Part shown: positions 1 through 12,259 of the stretch, piece after piece
Numbering within the stretch: position 1 is the stretch's first letter
Layout of the letters: each line of letters starts with the position of its first letter
Assembly: GCA_900095095.1 (NCBI GenBank)
Contig: FMBT01000299.1
Location: 598,221-662,220, forward strand
From: Fragilariopsis cylindrus CCMP1102
Lineage: Eukaryota > Bacillariophyta > Bacillariophyceae > Bacillariales > Bacillariaceae
DNA length: 64,000 nt
Direction: 5' to 3'
The notes under the pieces: model-generated
The model's database searches: none
Told to the model about the DNA's origin: nothing
The model's input: the letters and a program-made list of their open reading frames with translations, nothing else
Translations under genes and position numbers: made by a program

Positions 1-87
1 CAAAAATACGCAGTCAATTATAGGTATGCACTAGCTAGACAAAGATACGATAATCTAGACTTAATTGGACAACTATGGCTATAAGAC

Positions 88-3000
88 TTATGCTATGTCA
101 TCTTCGTGTTCTGTTGATGCCTTCAGAAATTCCAAGAGATAAGATGTAGCCAATTTCCAAGTCTCGTCTTGTTTTTTATCAATTTCATCTTGCGATTTAT
201 GCATAGTTTGTTGCCTATTGCTTTCAATTTCTGCAACACGGATGGAACGCACCAGATTAAGGGAAGCAACTCTCAAATTTGGATTACGTTCTCCATCATC
301 CCGAATAGTTTGTCGGAAATCTTCGAGATCATTATCCACTTCCTTAAATAAAGTCTTGGAAGCAAATCGAAAAGTACTTTCATCGAATTGAGCATTACAT
401 AGTAAGAGAGAATCTAAGGCCAACAATACGGATGTTCGTCCACCCTTTTGATTATGGGCAACCAATAGGCCTTGTATTGTGCGTGAGCTGGGAATTATAT
501 CATCGGCTTTCATTTGGTCATAAAGAGCAATAGCACCATCCCAGGATCGTGCTCTGATCCGAGCAAGAAGAATTGCATCGTATGAGGACACCCCTGGTTT
601 GATTCCCTTCTCTTCATTCATCAACATCGACTGGAAAAGTTCCTCCATTTCTACATAGCGATCCTTCACAGCTAGGGTATGAAGCACTGCACTATAAAGT
701 TCCTCACTATATTGGATTACGAATATACACAAATGATAAGATGCTGGATACATCACATCATAACAAGAAAATCATTGTTCAACAATACCATCACGTACCC
801 TGGTTTCATATCTTGATCTATCATCGAACGAAGATTGCGTCTTGTGTTATCTGCATCACCCACCTTGGCATGACAAAGAAGTATTAGTGCATAAAGTTCA
901 GATTGTGCACCAATAGGATACGAATCCTTCAATTGATCAAGAGAAGCTTGAATCGAACTAGCACTCTCTATATCAGAAGTTCTTAGACATATTTTTAGAG
1001 CATTTTTCACAGCTGTAAAAGGAACCACAGTTTGAGAATTAAAGGAACGGTCTTGCGTACTTGATTCATCCGCAACTCTTTTCAGAATTCTCGAGGCCAA
1101 CATAGAGTCTTCCATGAAGGAGCTCGCATCGAGTCCTATAGCAACAAGCTTTCCATCACGAAGTTTCTAGGATACGAGTCAAGTATTGTCCTAGTTGCAC
1201 TAGCGACAACATTCCAAAGGGATGAATCGTTCTTAGCTGAATAATGTAATCCCGACATGTATGTAATCCAAACTCCGATATCAGGTTTTTCGTAGACATT
1301 GGTTTATTTTCCAATATAACAAGAACTTTCTTCCAGAAAGAGGAAAGATCAATTATATCTCCTAGTCGGTTTCTCTTGGGCCACCGGCATATGGATATTA
1401 AATACTTGTCTTCGTCATATCTTGATAAGATGTTGGCCTACACAAAACGAGGAAATAATTGAATGGATCAGATTTGGATTTTTGAATTTGATGTACCATT
1501 ACTACTGTTTATTGATTATCTTTCGATACGATCTCTTACCTTTTGTATTCGGTTGTAGTAGTCAAGCGCCTTTTGACTCAGATTTTCAGACTTCATCATT
1601 TCTGTAAAGAGAATGCACGACTCCACATTGATACGATTGGGATTATTTCTCAAAGCGGTTTCCATGAGTGTAGTTGCAATAGTGAGTTCCATCTTTGCAT
1701 GACAAGCCCGTATTGCCTCCATCAAAAGTTCAGGGGTGATATCATCTATTGATGACGAACTCTCCATCATTTCTTGTGAAAGCTTAATAGCTTCTCCGGG
1801 CCCCTGGAGTCTTCGAATGAATGCAATAATAAGAATACGATATGTTGTAGAATCAGGTCTGCATCGATGACCACTCTCAGCCAAAATTTTCATTTCTTTA
1901 AAAATTTGAAGCACCCATTTCCGATCATCCTGTTATCTATCTCTGTGGACGTCACGAGATGAGCTAGTAAAAGATTTATTACTGATGAAGTTAGATTATA
2001 TTTTCGTTGTGTAACGTTTTGAAGAACTCTCGAACATAAGTAATGTTACTGTTGCTGTGTATTTCATTATTAATATTTCCCATTCCACCATCATCATGGC
2101 GAATTTCGGTTCTGTATGTATTCCGGTTTCTTTATTGAGGGGAATACCCGAATCGAATCGTCGCCAATCTTCAGGTTTCATCGCAATCAGTAACGACATA
2201 GATCGAAGAATTGCATTTTGGTACATATCACTTCCACCCCCTTTCTTTTTTTCTTCGTCGCTATTACTATTGATTGAGCTACTCATAATTACAGACTGTA
2301 ATTCACTGTTTTCAATACACGACACGTCATTTTCGTTTTCGTTTGTTTCAAGTAGCGTCAAATTTAGATAATCCTCTAAGCTCAATTGCTCAGTAGTAAT
2401 CGGGTATCGAAATACAGACGAGAGATGGATGTCTTCATGATATGATGATTCATCTTCTTTCATATGATTGTTTGTCGTGTTCTCGTCTTCGTCTTCATAT
2501 GCTTTGTACGATCTTAGGATATCACGATAGTCATACCGATGAAAAATCTCATTCCATTGATCTTCCACGGACGGTTTTGTATATTTCATATTGATATTAT
2601 TACTACTATCATTATTATTACTATTTGGTCTACTCATTATACGACGCCTCTGATGACATCTTTTCTTTTCCTTTTATATATATCCTCCCATCGTTTCACA
2701 AGAAAACCAGATTTTCATGATCTACTTTTGAAATGGTATTATTTACATCTTGTTCTATCGTTTGTGCGAAGCGATCCAAAAACGATGCCAACCACAAATC
2801 ATCATCATTATCATCCTCATCGTCATCATCACCACCCGATACGGTAGGTGACATTCTCGTTGTATCTTCGACGACTATACCTGTCGGTAGAATCTCGTCA
2901 TTGTCGGAATTAGCAGTGCTACTACTAGACGAGAATCTTTGACATTCCTGATGAAAGTTTGTAAGTCTCTTTAGGGACGAGACCGAGGATATTGAGTGAC

Positions 3001-3209
3001 TCAATAGTGATGATGATGATGATGATGGACGATTTTGTTGTTGTTGTTGTCGTATGTTGAAATTTAGATGAAGTAGGAATAGAAGAAGAGGAAGCAGAAA
3101 CTAACACTTGTTCACTTCGTCTATCCTTAGTAATTATTTGAAGTATCGTACGATGATTCTTCTTTCTACGGTGGTTAAGGATCCGGGCAGTATTACGATA
3201 GATAATCAT
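88..3209 (-). CDS. PPR-repeat organelle RNA-binding protein (fragmented reading frame)
   Basis: Minus-strand coding segments at about 3209-2700, 2637-2000, 1914-1516, 1300-753 and 756-88 read as one gene. The segments at 1914-1516 and 756-88 show paired helices with PPR features such as PDSTTYRILIIAF and KPGVSSYDAILLARIRARSW. The N terminus is basic and rich in Arg and Lys (MIIYRNTARILNHRRKKNH), which suits a mitochondrial or plastid presequence, followed by low-complexity Ser, Thr, Asp and Asn tracts. PPR proteins bind organelle transcripts for processing, stability or translation; the target here is unknown. Frame changes near 3000, 1930 and 1170 look like small indels, and one acceptor (ATAACAG before DDRKWVLQIF) is visible near 1926. 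The exon structure is uncertain, and the 5' part (2000-3209) could be a separate gene. Confidence 0.6.
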
Positions 3210-3700
3210 ACTGGAATCGGATCGGATTTTGATTCAATTGATGGTAACAGGAGCTTCGTATACTAAGGGCCTTATATATCGAAAATCCTTCTACCCTCTT
3301 TTCCGCTTGTTATTCAGCATTATCGTCGTTGTCGTCAATCTTTGTCGTACTAGAAATGCAAATCTCTCTTTTTTATTTTAAAATTTTGATGGAAAGTGAA
3401 TTTTAAATTTCTTTTGCTTCCTCGATCGATCACGTAATTTTTTTTTATTGGACGTCGAGACAAGGGCGAGACTCGTGACTCGATTTATTCTATGATTTAA
3501 ATTTCGAGGAGGGCCCTGCGACTCTGATTCGATGATTTTTTTAATTTTTTTATTTTTTTTACGACCGACGAAGAAATCCATCATTCTATATTATTATCAA
3601 ATTAGCATTATTAACTGATCGTCATCGCATCGCTTACACCTTTTATTACCAGCTTCAAGCTACAATCTGATATCGTTTGCACAAAGAGTAACTTATCGTC
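3210..3700. other. intergenic, AT-rich, divergent promoter region
   Basis: This lies between the start of the PPR gene and the small gene at 3701. It holds poly-T/poly-A runs (for example 3438-3447 and 3537-3560) and no convincing coding frame. It is probably a shared divergent promoter region. No RNA gene is seen. Confidence 0.4.
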
Positions 3701-4075
3701 ATGGTGGGCAGCAACAGCAAGTTGAAGTCAAACGCAGACACAGTATTCAGCGCCAATTTGGGAAAGGTAAATATAATATATGATATGATGTGATGTATGA
3801 TGCGTCTCTTTTTAATTTTCAAATTCTTGTACCGTATCCAAGCGCACAAAACGCTCATACATACTGTACTTGTAATATCATACCCGTTTTGAACATTGAA
3901 TCTTTTTTAATAATGATACTAAAAATATATATAACAGAGAGGCAAAGCAGCCTCTTGGGCTGTTGCTATAATTGGCGTGGCAGCATATACATACTGGACG
4001 AACATGGACAATGGAAAATCCTTTACGAAAGAGGAACAATCAAAATGGAATGCAGCTAAAGAAGAGAAGAAATGA
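3701..4075 (+). CDS. 67-residue single-pass membrane protein, two exons
   Basis: Exon 1 is 3701-3766 (22 codons, ending GGAAAG before a GTAAAT donor). The intron is 3767-3937, ending ATAACAG. Exon 2 is 3938-4075, ending TGA. The spliced protein has a polar N terminus, one hydrophobic stretch (WAIIGVAAYTYW) at about residues 29-40, and a Lys/Glu-rich tail ending AAKEEKK. The splice phase is clean and both splice sites are canonical, which is why it is called despite its size. Short one-helix proteins with charged tails often sit in the inner mitochondrial or thylakoid membrane as small subunits of complexes. No family is recognised, so this is only a suggestion. Confidence 0.6.
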
Positions 4076-4435
4076 AATGAAATGAGAATAAAACGAATTG
4101 AATTGAACTGAAATAAAAATACGGTAGATACATTTTGTTTTGGGTCAATGTACCGGTAATACATATTCAATATTATAAGCTACACGAAAATATACAAATA
4201 ATCCATTCCCACAAATTGATTTGTGTTTACCTTTAGAAAAATTGACGTATCCTTTGCATTACTATTGAATGCGAGTTATTGAAAACAACAACAACAATCT
4301 ACATCATAGTATTGAACTATGTAGGACTACTGAAAATTACTACTTATGACGATCTATAGATATAATATACTGTAATATTCAATACACTTTCTCATTTTCA
4401 TAGTACTATTCATAACATAATAACATCTATTAAGG
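4076..4435. other. convergent intergenic spacer
   Basis: This is a 360-bp AT-rich gap between two converging genes. Nothing is recognised beyond presumed 3' UTR sequence. Confidence 0.4.
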
Positions 4436-5596
4436 TTAACGTCCTAATTTTTTAAAACCATTATATGGCATACACCATATACCCTGACACGTATCTTGTG
4501 TTACGTCTGGTTGGAATTGGACACTCCATGCACCAACATCAATTGCAGACCATAATAAATTTCCATCCGTATCCAATAATTGATATGTTTGTTTTAACCA
4601 ATAATCTTGTTGTGCATTAATTGGTGCTAATAATAATCCATCTTTTTTTAATAAATTTTGACAAAAATATAATGCTTTACTACGATTCACAGCAAAATTA
4701 AATACAATTATATCATACTTATCATCTTCTTTCTGTTTCCATTGCTCAACAAATCGTTCATCATCTAATTCATAAAATTTTACAGTTGATGGACAATATC
4801 CAATATCATTTTCTATAACATTAGTATTCCACGCATCACCACTCCAATCAATTGCATCAATATTAATATATCCAAGTTGTTGATATATAACCTGTGTACT
4901 AACACCAGCACCAGCACCAACATCTAATGCACGAAGATTTTTATCATTATCATTAGAAGAAGAGGAAGAACCATTATCACCAGTCACTTCTACTTGCCGC
5001 TGCTTTGTTTTTAGTTGTAATATAGTGTCATATACCTCGAAGGGTGAAATATTCGTATCTCGTGAAGCTACAATTGAATTGGTATATTCCTTACGAGAAA
5101 ATGCAGCAGAAACGAATGGACGTTGTTGTTGTTGTTGCTGATCTTCTATTTTCGTTTCTTCTTCAAGCCGATGCGTTATCCATTTATTATTACTGTCATC
5201 ATCATCGTTGTTGCTGTTGCTGCCGTTATCATTCTTTGTTTGTTCGACGAATGACGATGCCACTGATGCTACTGATGCCGCTGCTGTTGATACCGATGGG
5301 AACATAGTGGCAGTAGTGGTGGCTCCTATTATTATTGGTAAGAAGAAGATAGACCGTCTCGGAATATTGTTTGCCATTGTCATTGATGCTATCGTTGTTG
5401 TTTTTGTTGTTGGAATTGTCGCTGATGATAATAGTGTCGTTTTTATCTTCATTCTCGTTCTTGTCTCCCATGCAAAGGTAAAGGCGGTACAAGAAGCAAA
5501 AGTTGTTGGTGGTGCAGTGATGATAGTATAACAACACAATCCGAATACTATATGAATATAGAGGAGTCTGCTACCTATAATATGGAACAACATCAT
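4436..5596 (-). CDS. SAM-dependent methyltransferase with plastid and possible lumen targeting
   Basis: A 386-residue single-exon protein. The C-terminal half is a class I methyltransferase fold: motif I is LDVGAGAGVSTQ, an acidic position follows in NIDAIDWSG, and a motif IV-like stretch is YDIIVFNFAVN. The N terminus has a hydrophobic signal-like segment and then FASCTAFTF, which resembles the diatom ASA/FAP plastid-import site with Phe after the cleavage point. A second signal follows at about residues 79-105: two Arg, a hydrophobic run (FFLPIIIGATTTATMF) and small residues ending in Ala, which resembles a Tat-type thylakoid-lumen signal. Long Asn, Asp, Gln and Ser tracts separate the leader from the domain. 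The substrate is unknown. Confidence 0.7.
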   Translation of the reverse strand: MMLFHIIGSRLLYIHIVFGLCCYTIITAPPTTFASCTAFTFAWETRTRMKIKTTLLSSATIPTTKTTTIASMTMANNIPRRSIFFLPIIIGATTTATMFPSVSTAAASVASVASSFVEQTKNDNGSNSNNDDDDSNNKWITHRLEEETKIEDQQQQQQRPFVSAAFSRKEYTNSIVASRDTNISPFEVYDTILQLKTKQRQVEVTGDNGSSSSSNDNDKNLRALDVGAGAGVSTQVIYQQLGYINIDAIDWSGDAWNTNVIENDIGYCPSTVKFYELDDERFVEQWKQKEDDKYDIIVFNFAVNRSKALYFCQNLLKKDGLLLAPINAQQDYWLKQTYQLLDTDGNLLWSAIDVGAWSVQFQPDVTQDTCQGIWCMPYNGFKKLGR

Positions 5597-5955
5597 GATG
5601 TCTTTCTATCCTACTGTATGCATTCAATATACTGTAGTTTCGATAATACTGTATGTCGTCTTTTGAAGAAAGGTGGGGGATTTAATTGTAGTTGGCTGTG
5701 TTTGATGTCAAAGACCGAAAGATGCCGATGAATCGATGACAGCGTACAAATTGGTTTGAACCATGCGCCAAATCAAACTGGCGCGCCAAATTTCAAAATT
5801 CGATATACAGTACTTACCGAAATCTTCCAACAAAAGTTATTACAACATAGACTAATAGCTACGATAGACTTTTACTATCTTTATATCTTGACCGTGTGTA
5901 CCGGTTCTATTTTATCATCATTGTCATACATTGACATTGTACATTGTACATTGCA
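5597..5955. other. divergent promoter region
   Basis: This spacer separates two divergent genes, the methyltransferase on the minus strand and NAT9 on the plus strand. It includes GGCGCGCC at about 5780 and short overlapping repeats of ACATTGTACATTG just before the NAT9 start. No other gene is seen. Confidence 0.35.
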
Positions 5956-6928
5956 ATGAAGCTCAATTATGAAACATGCATCACTGGGGGAACAGGCGAG
6001 AGTAAAGTTATCCTTGCACCGTATCGTAAGTGGAGAGAAGTTTGATAGAAAGTTTGAAGTTGTCGTGGAATCGTGAAGAAGAAGATTCGATTCGATTCAT
6101 TCAGATATCTAACTATTATTTTCTGATTCAATTTCTTCTTGTTTTTGTGTGCAATTGATTAAATAATAATAATTAAAATAAAAAATAGGTCCAGAACATA
6201 TTCCTAATTATCATGAATGGATGAAAGATCCTGATTTATTAGAAGCAACTGGATCGGAACCATTATCATATGAAGAAGAAATTCAAATGCAACAATCATG
6301 GAAAGATGACGAAACGAAATGTACATTCATTATACATGCTGCTGGGAATCAGCATCAGAAGCATGATGACAACAATGATGACGATGATGATGATGATGAG
6401 GATGACAAAAATGTTAATGACGATGACAAGGCGGTATTTCATGTAGAAGATAATTTATCGACAATGATTGGTGATGTGAATTTATTTCTGAGTGAAATAG
6501 ATGAGGACGATGACGACCATAACAATGGCAATGACATACAACAATCAATACCAGAAATACCAACACGAACACCAAAAATAAGACTTCAAGCAGAAATTGA
6601 TATTATGATTGGTAATAAAGAATACCATAGAAAAGGTTATGGATATTCAGCAACAATACTTATGTTATTATATGGTGCAAAACAATTAAATATAAAACGT
6701 TTTTTTTGTAAAATCAATGAAGATAATATATCATCAATACGTTTATTCCAACGACTTGGTTTCATACAATGCAATTATGCTGAATGTTTTAAACAAATTG
6801 AATTTGAATTAAAATTAGTATGTTCATCATCATCATCAGATGATGATGATGATATTACTATGTATTCTTTCCTTCTTGATAAGTACAAGGTAGGATGCTA
6901 TAAAACCATTCCTTGTGGCGAATGTTAA
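5956..6928 (+). CDS. NAT9: NAT9-type GNAT N-acetyltransferase
   Basis: Exon 1 is 5956-6025, the intron 6026-6188 (GTAAGT...ATAG) and exon 2 6189-6928. The start MKLNYET and the following segment PNYHEWMKDPDLLEATGSEP match the conserved N terminus of NAT9 proteins, including a Ser-Glu-Pro-Leu stretch and the later QQSW. The GNAT acetyl-CoA loop is visible as RKGYGYSATIL, followed by the terminal pattern NISSIRLFQRLGF. NAT9 family members use acetyl-CoA to acetylate protein or tubulin N termini; the substrate here is not known. Between the N-terminal strands and the acetyl-CoA loop lie two long Asp/Asn-rich insertions (coding region about 6360-6540) that are not part of the usual fold. The splice phase (1+2) joins cleanly. 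Confidence 0.85.
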
Positions 6929-7406
6929 TCTGTTTATATAAACACTAATTCAGTATCATTTGACAGAAAACGTATACACATCATGATATAGATATAAAGA
7001 CTCATATTGTTTAATAATTTACTATTGAATTCTAGCTAGGACTATAATGGAGCAGATGCAACAAGTTTGTTGTGATCTTTAACGCAATTCATTTTATTTC
7101 AATAAATAATGGGATGCATCTCATTCTATAGCTTACATTAAACCTTGAGCATTCATCGGAGAAGAGAAATACATATCTAATGAATGAATCGAATCAATAC
7201 TATATTTTATATAGTAGCTAAATACGATTTTACAATGCGCTCCTGTTATATATGGGATCGTTTTATTTTATGTAAATGCACAACAAATAAAGGAGAGGAA
7301 AAGGGGTCGAGTCATGTTAATTGAAGATTTATCGGTACAAATGTATTTCTATTTAAAATATTTATATTGTAAAACACAAACTGGGAACACATTCATACAT
7401 TATACA
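6929..7406. other. convergent intergenic spacer
   Basis: An AT-rich 478-bp gap between the converging NAT9 and guanylate kinase genes. Nothing recognisable is present. Confidence 0.35.
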
Positions 7407-8062
7407 TTACGATATTATACATTTCGACGTACAATTCTTCTGTTCATCATCTTCTGCAACTTCATCCAATTCAGGATACCATTCCTTAAATGATAATGCC
7501 ATATCTTCAAATGTTGCTTTCAAATCGGCATTGACAAAGATCTTATCAAAATTACCGCACCATGACCGTAATCCATTTCCTTTTTAGAATTAGCAAGTCG
7601 TTTTTTAATAGATTCTTCCGATTCTGTTCCACGACCACGTAATCTTTTTTCTAATTCATCCAATGATGGTGCAGAAATAAATAAATAAATTGGTTTCAAT
7701 GATGATTGCTTTACTTTCATTACACCCTGAATATCAATGTCTAAAACACATATACGTTTTTCATTTTGTACAGCCTCAACAGCGGCGACACTTGTTCCGT
7801 AATAATTCCCATGTACTTCAGCATATTCAACAAATTTACCATCATCTATTTCTTTTTTAATACCATCCACAGTTGTAAAGTTATAATGTTGACCATCAAT
7901 TTCACCATCACGTGGTTTCCGCGTTGTGTGTGAAACACTAAATCCAAATTGATTATTTGGGAAACGTTTCATGAGCATTTCGATTAGTGTTCCCTTCCCG
8001 ACACCGGAAGGACCACAAAATACAACAGGTTTTGGTAGCATCGCAGCGGCCGTTGACATCAT
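7407..8062 (-). CDS. GUK1: guanylate kinase
   Basis: The enzyme phosphorylates GMP to GDP with ATP in purine nucleotide metabolism. The P-loop is GPSGVGKGT near the N terminus; the GMP-binding residues follow in SHTTRKPRDGEIDGQHY and in YAEVHGNYYGTS; the lid region is LRGRGTESEESIKKRL. The chosen start is MMSTAAAM at 8062. The frame is open upstream to 8173, but that stretch looks like 5' UTR or a weak presequence. Near 7560 the frame shifts by one base. The next frame continues with a typical kinase C terminus (WCGNFDKIFVNADLKATFED) and stops at 7407. The break sits in GGTCATGG and is most simply a missing base. Length after joining is near the usual 200-220 residues. Confidence 0.88.
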
Positions 8063-8645
8063 GTAGATAGATTGTATTAATGCTTTATTTTTATTTTTGC
8101 TTTTCTTGTTTTGTGTACCGTAGAAGTTAGGGAAAGTATGATGATGGATGAGAATGCCGATAATTATGTACATGTTCGAAATCGAATTGTGTACAAATTG
8201 AATCTGAAAATGACCTTACTTGATTTTGGGGAGGGTTTGTGCTTTTTCTGATGAATTGTACCCCCTTAATCCCATACTGCCTCTAAATCAATCAAGTCGT
8301 TCAAGATACGAAAATTACTAGTACGTGCGACCGTGATGTGATTAATTTGACACTCTATATGATTTGATCCCCATCGACGAATCAAAATGAAACGCAAGAA
8401 TGCAACCACACATACATACTTGTACTTTTTATAGAGGAAATTAGACAACGATAGGATGTTAGTAAGCATATATTATTGTTTCCATATCTAATCAATCATT
8501 GTTTGCATAACAGTGGTACTTCCATCTACAATCTAAGCAGTACGAAGGCCAATCTGTGATCGAGCTCTGCTTGGGTGTTGTACCGTGGTAGAATGAAACT
8601 TTCCAGAGCATCTCCTTCACACTGCTGACGTTTGTTCTACGTTGG
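8063..8645. other. divergent intergenic region
   Basis: About 580 bp between the guanylate kinase start and the DGDG synthase start. It may hold promoters for both. It also contains an in-frame extension of the kinase to 8173 that is judged to be untranslated. No RNA gene is seen. Confidence 0.35.
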
Positions 8646-11600
8646 ATGTTGGTGACAAACGTATTTTTGGTATTACTCATCCATTCATCTCCTGAGCAAG
8701 AAAAAAGATCTTCTTCCACTAATGATGAATCGTCGTCTCCATCGTCAGCGCCGGAACGGATGCCGAATGTTAACAATCGTAAACGGATCAGTTTGGAAGA
8801 ATCTATCAATCAATTTACAAAAAAACAATTTAATAATACAGAGCGGATAAAGGCATCGCAAGAAAGATGGGACCGAGCATTGAAGGAAATAAAGAATTTA
8901 GCTGTTCCAATGAGGTCCTCTTCTCTTGATGACAATAAAAGTATGAGGGATGCTACTACTAGTCTATTTAGGCGATGGAGATTACTTCTGGATGAGCCTA
9001 CAAAAGTAGAACTAGATCCGAAAACGAACACGACAATCGCAACTGTAGTACGTAATGTAAATAGCTCTTCCATCCGTTTTGATGGATTTGCATCATGGGA
9101 ACGAACGCTACAGGATTGGGCAGACGATGTGCAAGACTATATTGATAAAATAGAAATAGAAAATAAGGGAAAAGGATATCCGATGTCACAATACGGAAAC
9201 GCAGAAAGAAAAATTCTACCATCCTCTCTTTCGATCGACGCACAAGTAGAAGAAAATCTGAAAGTAGATGAAAATTCGCAAAGTATACACAAACAAAAGA
9301 AAGATCCGATTAGACTACCGGTTCCTTCTCCAAGAAAGGACAACGAAGATGTGGTTCCTGACACTGATATTTCTGACAAGTCGAAGAGAATATTGATAGT
9401 TACCACTGCTGCCTTACCCTGGATGACTGGAACGGCCGTCAATCCTGTATTACGAGCTGCATATATGACCCATGGACGTAGTGAAGTTGGTGGGAGTGTA
9501 ACATTGATGCTTCCGTGGCTTGAAAGAAGACAGGATCAGGAAGCGGTATACGGGTCCAATCGAATATTTGAAGATCCCGAAGCACAGGAAACGTACATTC
9601 GTGAATGGCTTCGAGATTCAGCAAACTTACCAGTTGCGAGTGAGGAATTAAAAATAAAGTGGTACAGTGCTTGGCAGAACAAAGTAGAGAACTCATTGTA
9701 TTCGATGGGTGATATCACGGCTCTGATACCAGCAGAAGATGTTGACATATGCATTCTAGAAGAACCAGAACACTTAAATTGGTATCGAGCAACCGGGGAC
9801 TCCTGGACAGACAAATTCAAACACGTGGTGGGAATCATTCATACCAATTACTTTGTTTATGCACAGGATCAACCAGGAGCCTTTGTTCGGGTGAGTTTTG
9901 TTGGTTTATTTATTTAATTAACTTGTTTTTGTATCTATGTTCCAAAAAACAAAAAGGAACACTGCCACGATGAAAGTATTTGTCTGACACTATTATAATG
10001 TTTCCTTGTTTCTAATAAAGGCACCAGCAATGCGTCTCTTATGTTCATGGATGTGTCGAGCGCATTGTCATCGTATAATAAAGCTATCAGGAACACTAGG
10101 ACAATTTGCTCCAGAGAAGGAGCTGATAGAAAATGTCCACGGAATTCGAGCGAGCTTCCTTGATGCTGGAAAGGAGGTAAGCAAACGAATCCAAGCGTCA
10201 CCTAAAGATGATCCCGTATTCGGAGATGAAGCAGAGTCGTCCGTGTATTTTATAGGAAAGATGCTTTGGTCAAAGGGTCTTGGCTCATTGATGGAATTAC
10301 TCAAATACGCAGAGGAAAGCGCAGGTATCAAGATTCATGTTGACATGTACGGTGGTGGTCCCGACAAAAATGCAGCCGAAGCAAGAGCAGATTCTCTAGA
10401 TGTCGATATGGTTTTTCATGGACCTATTGATCATCCTGAACTAGCTTTTACGCACAAGGTAAGTTCGAATCCTCCCCCGTGGCATTCATTGCATCATTTA
10501 TAGACGCAGATCTCACAAAAAATATATACATACATTTCCTTTTAGATTTTCATCAATCCATCTACCAGTGAGGTTCTCTGCACAACAGTAGCAGAAGCGC
10601 TAGGTATGGGGAAGTTTGTTGTCATACCATCTCATCCATCGAACGACTTTTTTACTGAGTTTCCGAACTGTCTCGTCTATGCTAATAAGGAAGAGTTTGT
10701 TGGTATGTACTAAGCCATATTTCCTATTGCATTGGCAATTATATATTTATATGTATACATATGTTATTTCTCATTCTCTAACCCTATTGGTTTGTTGTTG
10801 CAGGAAATCTCTACTATGCCCTCACACATTCCCCCGAGCCGCTAACAGAAGAGTACTCACATGCCCTGAGCTGGGAAGCTGCTACTCAACGGTTGGAAGC
10901 GGCTGGTAGTATCCCAATAAAGGAGGCTGAAATGATGGCCGATGCTTTATCATCGAGAAATGGAGGTATCGAGGTACATTATGTTTGACCCAAAGATCAT
11001 TTTTCCTTCTTCTTCTTCTTTTCTTTATATTCCTATATCCACTCTCTCACAATTGTTTCTCTTCTTTCGGTTTCACACTATTAGATATCGCTACCCCCAT
11101 TGATAGAAGATATTGAAGACAGAAAAGTCGTGGTATCTGGAATGCGACGATCTCGAGCGAGATATCGTTTGTTCCGTTCACGTTTATCACAAGAAGTTTT
11201 GCAGAGTAAAGGTAGGTTATAATTGTTTATCTACATACAGTGTGCTCTTCGTTCAGATTTATTCACAATTTGATTCTCATGATATTTTTTTTGTGAATAT
11301 TAGTCCTGCCAAATCGAGTAAAAGAAAGCTTCGTGAATGAGCTTGACAGAAGATTAGATTTAGATTTTGAAGATATGCTGCAATCGCCCAAGTTGCGTCT
11401 GCAGTTATCACCCGGTGAGCTCGATAAGCAACTTCTTGAATTTTATAAGAGTGTCGTCGATGGACCCTCTGGTGATATATTGAGACAACTCGGCGGTGGT
11501 TCAGACGTTGCACTTCAAGACCTTTATATAAAGAAAAATTCGCTACGTGGAAGGTCAAAGAATCCCCAATCATTTGGCAATGTGAGTATTGGTCCATTCG

Positions 11601-11749
11601 ATGCTCTCGGCGAAGATTCTGACAAGGAGGAACGAACTGCATCGCAGTGGGTTAATTCTGTCTTGAGAAGAAACTTGCCAAAAATAGATGATGTAGAATC
11701 GCACCAGGAAGATCATGCTGAGAAAAGAAAGATAAATCTGATGAGTTGA
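8646..11749 (+). CDS. DGD1: digalactosyldiacylglycerol synthase (DGD1-like GT4 glycosyltransferase)
   Basis: The enzyme transfers galactose from UDP-galactose to MGDG, making DGDG for plastid membranes. Six exons are supported by in-phase GT-AG junctions: 8646-9890, 10021-10458, 10546-10702, 10804-10973, 11085-11211 and 11304-11749. DGD hallmarks are [15 protein letters not shown] at the start of the catalytic domain, [20 protein letters not shown], and [12 protein letters not shown]. Further on come [10 protein letters not shown] and YGGGPDK of the GT-B C-terminal domain, and [20 protein letters not shown] for nucleotide-sugar binding. A short hydrophobic N terminus ([15 protein letters not shown]) precedes a long, charged N-terminal domain typical of DGD1. 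No frame break is needed, unlike most neighbours. Confidence 0.9.
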
Positions 11750-12259
11750 CTATGTCCCTATCCAGAAGGGGCTCCGATCTGCGACCACTTTCTTGTTATC
11801 CTCCACGTCCTCCTCTATTCAGAGATAGTTTTTGCGTCGGACGCAGTCGCGTATCGTCGTTCTCTCTTTTAATTTAAAATCATAGAATTCTAATAAGATA
11901 ATTACTATCCTGACGAGATTGATACTACAATTGCATTAGCATTATCTCACTACACGTAACATACAATTGATCGCCTATACTATATTATCATAGTACCGAA
12001 AGCAAAACCGGAAACAAAAAGACTACTTTATGCGATGGAGGTATAGTCGAAGGATTGGGTTTTTTTCAAAAATCACAGAATCTTTACTGAAACTTGTAGA
12101 TGCTAGTCCAGCGTTTTGTTTGTTTATTTTATTTTCATCGGATTAATAGATTATATTTTTATTGGATGTTGCAATACTAGAATTACAGTTCAGTTTGTCG
12201 TTTAGTTACCAGTTTTCAGAAGTCACCAGCATGATCGCATACGGTACTGTACCCAAAAT
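11750..12259. other. convergent intergenic spacer
   Basis: 510 bp between converging genes. It is AT-rich with no convincing coding frame or RNA. Confidence 0.35.
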
